Source of the DNA: JADHUC01 sp964617665
GTDB lineage: Bacteria; Planctomycetota; Planctomycetia; Pirellulales; Pirellulaceae
Direction: 5' to 3'
Length of the DNA: 24,487 bases
Assembly (NCBI GenBank): GCA_964617665.1
Contig: CAZUAH010000180.1
Location: 1 to 24,487 of the forward strand
Shown piece after piece: positions 15,053 through 22,432 of the stretch. The translations under genes and the position numbers were made by a program. Below the pieces are notes generated by a model, which searched no databases, was not told the DNA's origin, and worked only from the letters and a program-made list of their open reading frames with translations. Position 1 is the first letter of the stretch. Every line of letters starts with the position of its first letter.

Positions 15053-15661
15053 TTAGAAAACCAAAGCGAAGAATGCCCCATAGAGGCACGCAGTCTTTTT
15101 TCGCGCCCGATACAACAGGCCGCGGACCTCGTCTTCCGACCGTCCCATACGCCTGGCCGCCTCCACCCTTGAGAGGCCCTCGATGTCGCGCAGCATGATC
15201 ACTTGCCGATATTCATTCGGGAGAGAAGCCAGTTGTATTTCCAGGGCCCGGACGGCTTCCCTACGGGCGACTCGACTGCCTGGTGTGACGGAACCGGTAG
15301 ACAACTGTTGAACTAACTCGATGAACGAATCCTCTCGATTCAAAGATCGTTGCTCGATTCGCTTGAATTCGCCACCGCGTTTCTTTGCCCGTAGCCCTCG
15401 AATCATGTCCAATAGTCGATGCTCTGCGATGGTTTCGAGCCAACGATAGAATCCTTGATCGGATCTTGCCTGAAATGAAGAAATATTGGCAAAGGCGTCA
15501 CTGTACGCTTCCTGAAGAACGTCATCGGGATCGATAATAGCACGCAAATCAGAGCCAATCCTCTTGTTGACATGAGCGCGCTAGCGGTCGTAGTAGTCAA
15601 AAAGCAATTCCGCCAGCGCATCGCCGTCACCATCAACCGCATTGGCGATCCTGGGATCCAT
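15053..15661 (-). pseudogene. ECF sigma factor gene with an in-frame amber codon
   Basis: From ATG 15661, with GGAG 11 bases upstream, the frame reads MDPRIANAVDGDGDALAELL, FDYYDR, then TAG at 15583-15581. It continues without any frame change as RAHVNKRIGSDLRAIIDPDD, VLQEAYSDAFANISSFQA and onward. The part after the stop has region 2 (WLETIAEHRLLDMIRGLRAK) and region 4 (LASLPNEYRQVIMLRDIEG, LSRVEAARRMGRSEDEV, RGLLYRARKK). CAG-to-TAG is the simplest origin. A TTG at 15547 preceded by AGAGGA could allow restart, but the protein would lack the first helices of region 2. The truncated kinase next to it supports decay of the whole locus. Sequencing error cannot be excluded. Confidence 0.78.
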
Positions 15662-16038
15662 TAGCCGCGATTCTCCTGCAAAGATGGACAAACGACGATG
15701 TACGGACACGAAAACTCTGCAGTATATCCACGCATATAGGGGGGGGTGGGGGGGCAAGATGCGGAAGGTTCACTGACTCTGTACATCACGTGCTTCCACA
15801 TTCCTCTCGACGCGGCGGCTCGACCACGTCTTGCCGCCAGCTTGATGCTTCTGACAAACCCAACAGGATCCTGACACAGTCATTTCGAGATTCGACGGGA
15901 AACATCGACTCACAGCAGCGGCTCTCCTGGTATATTTCCACAGGTTAGGTGGCTAATCGGCCCCGGTCGAATCAAACTTGACCTCAAAGAGTATTTGGGG
16001 TGGCGTAGCCACTTTGGTCAGGTTGGCGGTGGATTTCC
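15662..16038. other. Divergent intergenic region with a G8-T-G7 tract
   Basis: This 377-base gap lies between the broken sigma gene (minus) and the intact one (plus). It carries a run of eight G, one T and seven G at 15739-15754. A small hairpin GTGGC-GTA-GCCAC lies at 16000-16012, 26 bases before the sigma start. No open frame with a recognisable product is present. The promoter of the 16039 operon should be here. I looked for an ECF-type GGAAC/GTC pair and found no convincing one. Confidence 0.5.
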
Positions 16039-16581
16039 ATGGAAAGCGGCGCTTCCGACGAAGCCCTGATGCAGGCGGTCGCCCTGGGGGACCTAGCCGC
16101 TTTCGAGCGGCTTGTCTTGCGTCATCAGGAGTCGGCTTGGCGGACGGCATATCGGATGCTGGGCTGTCATCAGACCGCCGAAGATGTCGCGCAGGAAGCG
16201 TTTCTGAGGATCTTTGAAGCCGCAGACCGCTATCGGCCAACTGCTGCATTTCGGACGTATCTCTATCGGATCGTCGTGCGGCTTTGCCTGGATTACCTCC
16301 GAAAAGGACGTCCTGCTCCCACGGACAATCTCCTCCCGGCTGACGACCGGTCCTCTCCCGAACATCGGGCCACCGAGGCGGAGCAAACTCAAGCAGTGCA
16401 AGATGCGATCGGTCGCCTTCCAGCGAAGCAACGGACGGCTATTGTGCTTCGATACTATGAGGGGCTTAGTGGTCGGGAAATCGCCGCGGCAATGGAAACC
16501 AGCGTCAAGGCGGTGGAACGGCTGCTGGCTCGGGCGAGGGCTACGCTCGAAGGGCTGCTCGCGAATTATCTCAAAAAGTAG
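16039..16581 (+). CDS. RpoE-like ECF sigma factor, first gene of the exporter operon
   Basis: This is a 180-residue sigma-70 family protein. Region 2 covers about residues 21-90 (AFERLVLRHQESAWRTAYRM, then HQTAEDVAQEAFLRIFEAAD, FRTYLYRIVVRLCLDYLRKG). Region 4 covers about 122-175 (IGRLPAKQRTAIVLRYYEG, LSGREIAAAMETSVKAVERL, LARARATLEGLL). This is a canonical two-domain ECF protein with no C-terminal extension. The ribosome-binding site is poor; an internal ATG at 16069 is an alternative start but would remove part of the first helix. The zinc-type anti-sigma gene follows after 60 bases. It probably directs transcription of its own operon; this is inferred from gene order. Confidence 0.93.
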   Translation: MESGASDEALMQAVALGDLAAFERLVLRHQESAWRTAYRMLGCHQTAEDVAQEAFLRIFEAADRYRPTAAFRTYLYRIVVRLCLDYLRKGRPAPTDNLLPADDRSSPEHRATEAEQTQAVQDAIGRLPAKQRTAIVLRYYEGLSGREIAAAMETSVKAVERLLARARATLEGLLANYLKK

Positions 16582-16641
16582 CCGATTTCTGCGGGGGTTT
16601 TGTTGTGGTCGCCCGTTTGTTGTTGTCGGAAAGGAATCGCC

Positions 16642-17145
16642 ATGCGCTGCAGTGATGTTCAACGAAAGCTGGATCTATTTGCCACGCAAGAGCTTGCGCA
16701 GTCGGTGAGTGAGAACCTCGAAGACCATTTGAAGTCTTGCGCGGATTGCCGTGAGGCCCTGGAGAAGCTACGGCGATTCGAGGATCTGGTCTCGGCCTCG
16801 CCGACACCTCCAGTCCCCGATGGATTCGCGGCTCGGGTCGTTGCCCAAGCCAAAGAGCGACAGGCCATCGTCACTCGCTCGGACCGCATGCCGCGTGTGT
16901 CGTTGCGGTCTGGATGGAAGAGGTTCGAGTTCTCTACGGGAACCGCCGCTGCGTTGGCTGCCGGTCTTATGGTCGGGCTCTTCATGGGGCACGAGACCTG
17001 GAAGGCTGCGGCTCAGAACCCCCAGGCTCCCACTGCCCAAGCAGCCGACCCGCTGGCCGCTTCCGGCTTGGAGTATCTGGTTGAACCGGGCGGGGACTCG
17101 CTGGCGCAGGCGTATCTTGGGCTGACCGCGACCTCCGATCGTTGA
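16642..17145 (+). CDS. Zinc-type (ZAS) membrane anti-sigma factor
   Basis: ATG 16642 is chosen because GGAAAGGAA lies just upstream; the longer in-frame TTG at 16600 would extend into unrelated sequence. The product has 167 residues. The ZAS motif is H29-x3-C33-x2-C36 (DHLKSCADCREAL), with C3 (MRCSDV) at the position of the fourth, upstream ligand in many such proteins. A membrane helix lies at about 97-117 (TAAALAAGLMVGLFMGHE), followed by a short periplasmic tail. Zinc-bound anti-sigma domains clamp their sigma factor and can respond to thiol oxidation (as in RsrA) or be cut by regulated proteolysis. A redox trigger is possible here given the Fe-S gene at the operon end. Confidence 0.88.
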   Translation: MRCSDVQRKLDLFATQELAQSVSENLEDHLKSCADCREALEKLRRFEDLVSASPTPPVPDGFAARVVAQAKERQAIVTRSDRMPRVSLRSGWKRFEFSTGTAAALAAGLMVGLFMGHETWKAAAQNPQAPTAQAADPLAASGLEYLVEPGGDSLAQAYLGLTATSDR

Positions 17146-17154
17146 GGATCTTCG

Positions 17155-17691
17155 ATGATGTGGAAGAAAACAAGACTCTACCTGATCGTCGCTTCGGTGG
17201 CGCTGAACGCGGCCTTCGTCGCCATGTGGATCGCCCATGCAGCCACGTGCCACGGGCATCCTCAGGAAGCTGGCCCGCAGGTATCGCAGCACACGATTTG
17301 GTGCCCTCTTCATCGCGAGCTTGGTGTTACCGAGCAGCAGTGGACGCAGATCGAACCTCGTCTGCACGATTTTCAGGCCGCAGTTGGGGAGCTCTGCCAA
17401 GAGGTCAACGCAAGACGATCGGCCGTGATCGACTTAATTGCCGCCGAGGAGCCTGACAGGGCGACGATCCGGGCCACGCAGGATGAGATTCTGGCGACGA
17501 AACAGAGGATCCAGGATCTAGTGGCCGATCACCTCGTCGCAGAGAAGGAAATCCTCACGCCCAAGCAACAGCAACGGCTCTTCGAGATGCTCCGCGATCG
17601 GACCTATTGCGACGCCGGGCCGCCGATGGCCGGACGACCCAAAGGCGGGCCCGGTCCAGTGCATCGGAATTCTGACGGGGGCAATAGATGA
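17155..17691 (+). CDS. Periplasmic CnrX/CpxP-like (Metal_resist-type) sensor protein
   Basis: This 178-residue protein has an N-terminal membrane anchor or signal (residues 7-28, LYLIVASVALNAAFVAMWIA). The periplasmic part is helical: WCPLHRELGVTEQQWTQIEP, then long helices, ending VADHLVAEKEILTPKQQQRL. 'L-x-LT-x-x-Q' turns at both ends of a helical hairpin are the hallmark of the Spy/CpxP and CnrX/Metal_resist families. Possible metal ligands are H46, C50, H53, H126 and C152, plus a TCHGH cluster (32-35) near the membrane. In CnrYXH systems an X protein of this kind senses metal and controls an ECF sigma through its anti-sigma. The order here (sigma, anti-sigma, sensor) is analogous. It starts 9 bases after the anti-sigma stop, with GAGG upstream. 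A chaperone role as in CpxP/Spy is the alternative. Confidence 0.75.
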   Translation: MMWKKTRLYLIVASVALNAAFVAMWIAHAATCHGHPQEAGPQVSQHTIWCPLHRELGVTEQQWTQIEPRLHDFQAAVGELCQEVNARRSAVIDLIAAEEPDRATIRATQDEILATKQRIQDLVADHLVAEKEILTPKQQQRLFEMLRDRTYCDAGPPMAGRPKGGPGPVHRNSDGGNR

Positions 17692-19091
17692 GCATCGACC
17701 GCACCGGCGGCGCTGATGATGATCGCAAGTCAAGAGCGGCGAAAGACATTCCAGGCGACGGAGCGACTCGCGCTATGAGACCGCAGATACCGCAGGCACC
17801 TGACAGGGCGGAACCGTCGCGACGTTCAATTCGCAGGAAACGACGCAAAAGAAGAAGACGGCTCGCGTTGTTGTTTCTGCTGGTCATGCTGGCCGCAGCC
17901 GGCGGCGGATGGTGGTGGTATACGCATCGCGTGCCCGTCGAGGTGGAGTCCGCCACTTCGACAGCAACCGTGGAACGACGCAACTTTTCCTCATCCGTGC
18001 TTGCTACCGGAGCGGTCCAGGCACAGGTGGGTGCCGAGGTTCGTGTGGGGGCTCGGCTTTCGGGGAAAGTGGAACGATTGTACGCCAACATCGGCGATAA
18101 CGTGAGGAAAGGCCAAGTCGTCGCCGAATTGGAGAAGGCGGATTTGGAGGCGGTGGTCGGACAGCGCCAGGCGGAATTGGATCTTGCCCAGGCCAAGCTG
18201 GCGGCGACAGAGGCCCTGCTGCCCATAGAAATGGAAAAGGCCCAACTTGATCTTGACGAATGCCAGGCGACATACACGCTGAACAAGAAGGAAGTTGAAC
18301 GCCAGAGAGAGCTTCACGAGCGAGGCGTAGCGACAGACGAGGAGTTGGACGAGGCCGAAGAGCGATACAGCGTGTCCGAGACTCGGCGTGACTCCGCGCG
18401 CAAGGCATTGGAGTTGGCCGAAACCCGTTACGCCGAAGAGATGCGACAAGGGAGGGCGGAGGTCGCCCGCGACTCGTCGGCCTTGGAGAATGCGAGGGTG
18501 CAGCTCTCTTATGCGACGATTACCGCGCCGATCGACGGAGTGATCGCATCGGTCTCCACCGAGGAAGGCGAAACCGTGGCCGCCGGGATGCAGGCTCCCA
18601 CGTTCGTTACGATCATCGACCTCAAGCGTTTGCAGGTCGATGCCTACGTGGACGAGGTGGACATCGGCAAAGTGAAAGTCGGCCAGCGTGCGGTGTTTAC
18701 CGTCGATACCTTTCCAGCAATGGATTTCGAGGGAAAGGTATCGGCCATCTATCCGAAGGCGGTGATCCAGGACAATGTGGTGAACTATGACGTCGTGGTC
18801 GACATCGAGACGTCCTATCACGGACTCCTGCGGCCTGAGATGACCGCCAGCGTGACCATCTTCCTGGAAAGGCGGGAAGATGTCTTGGCTATTCCCGCCA
18901 AGGCAGTGCAAAGGGAGCGAGGGAAGAACGTGGTCTACGTGATCGCGGACGATCGTACGGAGCCACGCGAGATCAGGGTGGGCTGGCGCGACGGTCAATG
19001 GATCGAAGTGGCGTCGGGTCTTGAAGAAGGCGAAACTGTGCTTCTGGCTTCCCCCAGGCAGAACGAAGAGAAGGAACAGGAGTTTCCATGA
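17688..19091 (+). CDS. MacA-like periplasmic adaptor (membrane fusion protein) of a tripartite ABC exporter
   Basis: This 467-residue protein starts in a 4-base ATGA overlap with the previous gene. Residues 1-58 are cytoplasmic and become very basic (RRSIRRKRRKRRRR), followed by a membrane helix at 59-78. The adaptor proper contains the beta-barrel/lipoyl segment SVLATGAVQAQVGAEVRVGA, GNVxKGQVVAELEKADL-type lipoyl half (NIGDNVRKGQVVAELEKADL), and a long alpha-helical hairpin at about 155-265 with heptad-like charge. The second lipoyl half is SYATITAPIDGVIASVSTEE, followed by the barrel and membrane-proximal domains (RLQVDAYVDEVDIGKVKVGQ, LAIPAKAVQRERGKNVVYVI). Such adaptors bridge MacB-type ABC pumps to outer-membrane channels, but no TolC gene is present here. 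The unusually long basic N-terminus is a peculiarity. Confidence 0.92.
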   Translation: MSIDRTGGADDDRKSRAAKDIPGDGATRAMRPQIPQAPDRAEPSRRSIRRKRRKRRRRLALLFLLVMLAAAGGGWWWYTHRVPVEVESATSTATVERRNFSSSVLATGAVQAQVGAEVRVGARLSGKVERLYANIGDNVRKGQVVAELEKADLEAVVGQRQAELDLAQAKLAATEALLPIEMEKAQLDLDECQATYTLNKKEVERQRELHERGVATDEELDEAEERYSVSETRRDSARKALELAETRYAEEMRQGRAEVARDSSALENARVQLSYATITAPIDGVIASVSTEEGETVAAGMQAPTFVTIIDLKRLQVDAYVDEVDIGKVKVGQRAVFTVDTFPAMDFEGKVSAIYPKAVIQDNVVNYDVVVDIETSYHGLLRPEMTASVTIFLERREDVLAIPAKAVQRERGKNVVYVIADDRTEPREIRVGWRDGQWIEVASGLEEGETVLLASPRQNEEKEQEFP

Positions 19092-19822
19092 TCGAACTGA
19101 ATAACATCGAAAAGACTTATGGCAATGGGAGCGTGACAACTCCCGTGCTGCAGGGGATCTCGTTCCACATCGAACCGGGCGAGTACGTGGCCATCATGGG
19201 GTCATCGGGCACGGGAAAATCGACGCTAATGAATATCCTCGGCTGCCTCGACCTACCCACCGGCGGCGAGTATCGGTTGGACGGTGTGGACGTGGTGGAC
19301 TTGGACGACGAGGAGCTTTCGCACCTGAGAAATGAGAAGATTGGCTTCGTCTTTCAGCAGTTCCATCTTATGCAGCGGACCACAGCGCTAAAGAACGTGA
19401 TGCTGCCGTTGATCTACGCCGACGAGTACGCGGATGACCCCGAGGAGATGGCCGAGGACGCCCTGGTGGCCGTGGGGTTGGCCGACCGTGTGACCTATCG
19501 CCCCAGCGAGCTTTCCGGCGGACAACAGCAGCGGGTTGCCATTGCCAGGGCGCTCGTGACAAACCCAGAGATGATCCTGGCTGACGAGCCCACGGGCAAC
19601 CTCGACAGCCGAAGCGGGCTGGAAGTACTGGCGATCTTCAAGCAGTTACACCGCCAGAAGCGGACGATCGTCTTGGTCACCCACGACCAGCAGGTTGCCG
19701 AGCACGCGGACCGAGTCATCGTGCTGAGAGACGGCATTGTGGCGGAAGACCGCCGCGTGGCCGAGCCGCGCGACGCGGAGCAAGAGAAGAACCAAGTTGC
19801 CGAGGAGGAGAACAACGCATGA
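19088..19822 (+). CDS. ABC transporter ATPase, MacB/LolD type
   Basis: This is a 244-residue nucleotide-binding subunit. Walker A is GSSGTGKST (38-46), the Q-loop is VFQQ (Q90), the signature is LSGGQQQRVAIARAL (142-156), Walker B is MILADEPTGNLD (162-173), and the switch histidine is in VTHD (H199). The 'LRNEKIGFVFQQFHLMQRTT' segment is typical of MacB/LolD/FtsE-type ATPases that work with FtsX-like permeases. The C-terminus is a charged tail rich in E and A. It overlaps both the adaptor gene before it and the permease gene after it by 4 bases (ATGA at each junction). In MacB of Escherichia coli the ATPase and permease are one chain; here they are separate. Confidence 0.95.
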   Translation: MIELNNIEKTYGNGSVTTPVLQGISFHIEPGEYVAIMGSSGTGKSTLMNILGCLDLPTGGEYRLDGVDVVDLDDEELSHLRNEKIGFVFQQFHLMQRTTALKNVMLPLIYADEYADDPEEMAEDALVAVGLADRVTYRPSELSGGQQQRVAIARALVTNPEMILADEPTGNLDSRSGLEVLAIFKQLHRQKRTIVLVTHDQQVAEHADRVIVLRDGIVAEDRRVAEPRDAEQEKNQVAEEENNA

Positions 19823-21045
19823 GACTTTCACGCATGGCCGGAGAGGGCATCCAGGCCCTGGGGACCAACAAGCTCCGTACGTTTTTCATGATGGCCGGCA
19901 CGATCGTCGGCGTGGCCGCGTTGGTGGTGATTCTGGCCATGGGCAAAGGGACCGAGAAGAAAGTCAAGAAGCGTATGCGGGTGTTCGGCCCAGAGGCGAT
20001 GATGCTGATCGCCGGCGGCGGCAAGGACATGCCCCCGCCCGATATGACCGTCACCACGCTCACCCTGGACGATGCCGAAGCGATCCGCAACGAGATTGAC
20101 GGCCTGGAGATCGTCTCGCCCATGGCGTGGCGGTTTCAGATGAGTGTGAAGCACGATGTGAACCAGTACCAGGCGATTGTATGGGGCGTCGAACCTAGTT
20201 GGCACAAGGCCTGGAATTGGCACGCCGCCGAAGGCGACGAGATCAGCGATGTCGACGTGGCCAGCCTGGACAATGTATGCGTCATCGGCCGGACAATCCA
20301 AGAGGAACTGTTCGGCAGTGACGATCCGATCGGCCAGTGGATCTACGTCAACAAGGTCCGCCTAAAGGTCAAGGGTGTACTCGAAAAACGCGGCACCAGC
20401 CCCATGGGCGGCGATTTCGACAACAAGGTGGTTCTGCCCATCAGCACCGCCATGCGTCGTGTGATGAACGTCGATTACGTCGGCGCTATTCGAATCATCA
20501 CCAAAAACCCCGACCTGATGACCCAGCAGGCCAAGGACATCCGCAAGCTGATTCACGTCCGGCACGGGATCAATGAGGCGGAAGAAGATGATTTCCGCAT
20601 CATCACGGCCAAAATCATCGCTCGACTGGCCCGAGGAACGTCGGGCACGCTGTCGATGTTGCTGATGGCATTGGCTACGCTCAGCCTGATTGTCGGTGGC
20701 ATCGTAATGATGAACATTCTACTGATCTCGGTAGCAGAACGCACCAACGAGATCGGCGTGCGCCGCGCCGTCGGAGCGACGCGAAACGACATATTTGTTC
20801 AATTTCTCACCGAAGCGCTCGTTGTCACTCTGTTGGGCCTGATACTTGGCAGCCTGCTGGGTGTGGGCGCAAGTGCGCTGTGGCTGGGAATGCCCATGTT
20901 TCGAGCGATCCTCTCCGGCATATCGTTGTCGTTCGTTGTGGGATTGGTGCTCGCTCTGCTTCTAGCCCTGTTCATCGGAACTATCTCGGGGGTCCTGCCG
21001 GCACGCCGCGCGGCCAAGCTGCATCCGGTCGAGGCGCTGCGATGA
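19819..21045 (+). CDS. MacB-type (FtsX-like) ABC permease, first copy
   Basis: This 408-residue protein has the MacB topology: helix 1 at about 17-42 (LRTFFMMAGTIVGVAALVVI), a large periplasmic MacB_PCD domain at about 45-275, and three C-terminal helices (LSMLLMALATLSLIVGGIVM, LVVTLLGLILGSLLGVGASA, FVVGLVLALLLALFIGTISG). The coupling-helix motif is ERTNEIGVRRAVGATRNDI between helices 2 and 3. It ends in PARRAAKLHPVEALR, the usual FtsX-family end. Such permeases are mechanotransmission proteins that push periplasmic substrates through the adaptor and channel rather than carry them across the inner membrane. It shares the ATPase encoded just upstream. Confidence 0.93.
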   Translation: MRLSRMAGEGIQALGTNKLRTFFMMAGTIVGVAALVVILAMGKGTEKKVKKRMRVFGPEAMMLIAGGGKDMPPPDMTVTTLTLDDAEAIRNEIDGLEIVSPMAWRFQMSVKHDVNQYQAIVWGVEPSWHKAWNWHAAEGDEISDVDVASLDNVCVIGRTIQEELFGSDDPIGQWIYVNKVRLKVKGVLEKRGTSPMGGDFDNKVVLPISTAMRRVMNVDYVGAIRIITKNPDLMTQQAKDIRKLIHVRHGINEAEEDDFRIITAKIIARLARGTSGTLSMLLMALATLSLIVGGIVMMNILLISVAERTNEIGVRRAVGATRNDIFVQFLTEALVVTLLGLILGSLLGVGASALWLGMPMFRAILSGISLSFVVGLVLALLLALFIGTISGVLPARRAAKLHPVEALR

Positions 21046-21081
21046 TGCGAGGAACACATGGAATCGCAGCGAAATTGATCC

Positions 21082-21175
21082 TTCGTTTAACGGCAAGCCG
21101 CAGGCGTCGGCGTCCGCGGCGAAATCACGTGAATTCTCGGAAGACACCGACGCCTGCGGCTTGCCGTTAAACGAA
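21082..21175. repeat. Long inverted repeat inside the operon, between the two permease genes
   Basis: The 33-base arms at 21082-21114 and 21143-21175 are complementary at 32 positions, around a 28-base loop. Each arm begins or ends with TTCGTTTAACGGCAAGCCGC or its complement. The element fills most of the 144-base gap between the two permease genes; every other junction in the exporter part is 25 bases or less. No coding sequence or T-tract is seen. It looks like a dispersed palindromic repeat or a MITE-like insertion. As RNA it would form a very stable stem, which could lower expression of the downstream genes or protect the upstream message. Confidence 0.8.
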
Positions 21176-21189
21176 GTCGAAGGCATGGT

Positions 21190-22407
21190 ATGAAACTGTC
21201 ACGAAACGTCGCTCTATCGTGCGAGATTCTCGCCGCGCATAAGCTTCGCACCTTGCTCAGCGTGACCGGGATCGTCGTCGGTGTGGCGAGCGTCATACTG
21301 GTCGTGTCGATCGGTCGGGGAGCGGAGAAGCGAATCCTGGACCGCATCCGCGACATGGGCACGAACCTGGTCGTGGTCAACGCAGGCCAGACCCGCATCG
21401 TCGCCGGTCGGCAGCGGCAGATCGCCACGGTGACCACCCTGGAGACTGCCGATGCCGAGGCGATCGCCGAGCAGTGTCCCTCGGTGGCGCTGGTCAGCCC
21501 GGCCATGAGCAAGAAGCTCTCTACCCGATGGGAAGCCGAAAACGCGAACACGAACATCGTGGGCATCACACCCAAAGGTCTTCGCATTCGTAACATCGAG
21601 ATCGCATCGGGACGCTCGTTCGACGAAGAAGAAGACCGGGCCCGCCGGCGTGTGGCGGTGCTTGGGCCAACGGCTGCGGAAAACCTGTTCGGCCAGACCG
21701 ATCCGATCCGGCTTCAGTTCCGCATTGGCAGGGTTCCATTCGAGGTCATCGGTCTGACCGCCCCCAAGGGAACGGATGCCAACGGTCTTGATCAAGACGA
21801 CCTCATTCTCGTCCCCCTGTCGTCTGCCACGCGCCGATTGTTCAACGTCGATCACATCGACACGATATACGTTCAAGCCCAAGACACCGAGTTGCTTGAG
21901 CAGGCCGAGGACGAGATCCGGGATCTCCTCCGCCAGCGGCACCGGTTGCGCGACAGGCACGACGACTTCACCATTCAGAATCAGGCCACTCTGTTGGCGA
22001 CCGAGCGCGAGACGGCCCAGTCGATGACGCTGTTGGTCGGCAGCGTTGCGGCCATCTCGCTCGCCGTTGGCGGCGTCGGCATCCTGGCTGTGATGTTAAT
22101 CTCGGTGCGCGAGCGTACGCCGGAGATCGGCCTGCGACGAGCGGTTGGGGCGACACGCGCCGACATCCTTGTCCAGTTCCTGGTCGAATCGGCCTTGCTG
22201 GCAGGAGTTGGCGGCTTGGTGGGCGTGTTCGGAGGCATCGCGGCCGCCCTAGGCGTTTCCCGACTAGGCTATTGGGAAACGGTCATCTCGTGGCCTGCGA
22301 CTGGAGTTGGACTGGGCTTCTCGGTCGCGGTGGGGCTCGTCTTCGGCATCTATCCAGCCGTTCGAGCCGCAGCCCTGGAACCGATCGAGGCATTGAGGTC
22401 AGAGTAA
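21190..22407 (+). CDS. MacB-type (FtsX-like) ABC permease, second copy
   Basis: This 405-residue protein has the same topology as the first permease: helix 1 (LRTLLSVTGIVVGVASVILV), a MacB_PCD periplasmic domain to about residue 275, and three C-terminal helices with ERTPEIGLRRAVGATRADIL as the coupling motif, ending in AVRAAALEPIEALRSE. Alignment by eye with the first copy is good in helix 1 and the coupling region and poor in the periplasmic domain, so the two are diverged paralogues, not a recent duplication. The pump may be a heterodimer (one ATPase, two permeases), as in LolCDE, unlike homodimeric MacB. Confidence 0.92.
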   Translation: MKLSRNVALSCEILAAHKLRTLLSVTGIVVGVASVILVVSIGRGAEKRILDRIRDMGTNLVVVNAGQTRIVAGRQRQIATVTTLETADAEAIAEQCPSVALVSPAMSKKLSTRWEAENANTNIVGITPKGLRIRNIEIASGRSFDEEEDRARRRVAVLGPTAAENLFGQTDPIRLQFRIGRVPFEVIGLTAPKGTDANGLDQDDLILVPLSSATRRLFNVDHIDTIYVQAQDTELLEQAEDEIRDLLRQRHRLRDRHDDFTIQNQATLLATERETAQSMTLLVGSVAAISLAVGGVGILAVMLISVRERTPEIGLRRAVGATRADILVQFLVESALLAGVGGLVGVFGGIAAALGVSRLGYWETVISWPATGVGLGFSVAVGLVFGIYPAVRAAALEPIEALRSE

Positions 22408-22432
22408 CTACGAATCTAGGAAGAAATGACAA

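Noticed and set aside
15900..16038. Search for an ECF-type autoregulatory promoter (GGAAC and GTC elements) before the 16039 sigma gene
   Set aside because: GGGAAAC at about 15898 is only a loose -35 match and no suitable -10 follows at 16-17 bases. Not enough to annotate.
17991..19139. Minus-strand 382-codon frame
   Set aside because: Antisense to the MacA-like gene. It is long only because of codon bias in the real gene; histidine- and leucine-rich shadow composition.
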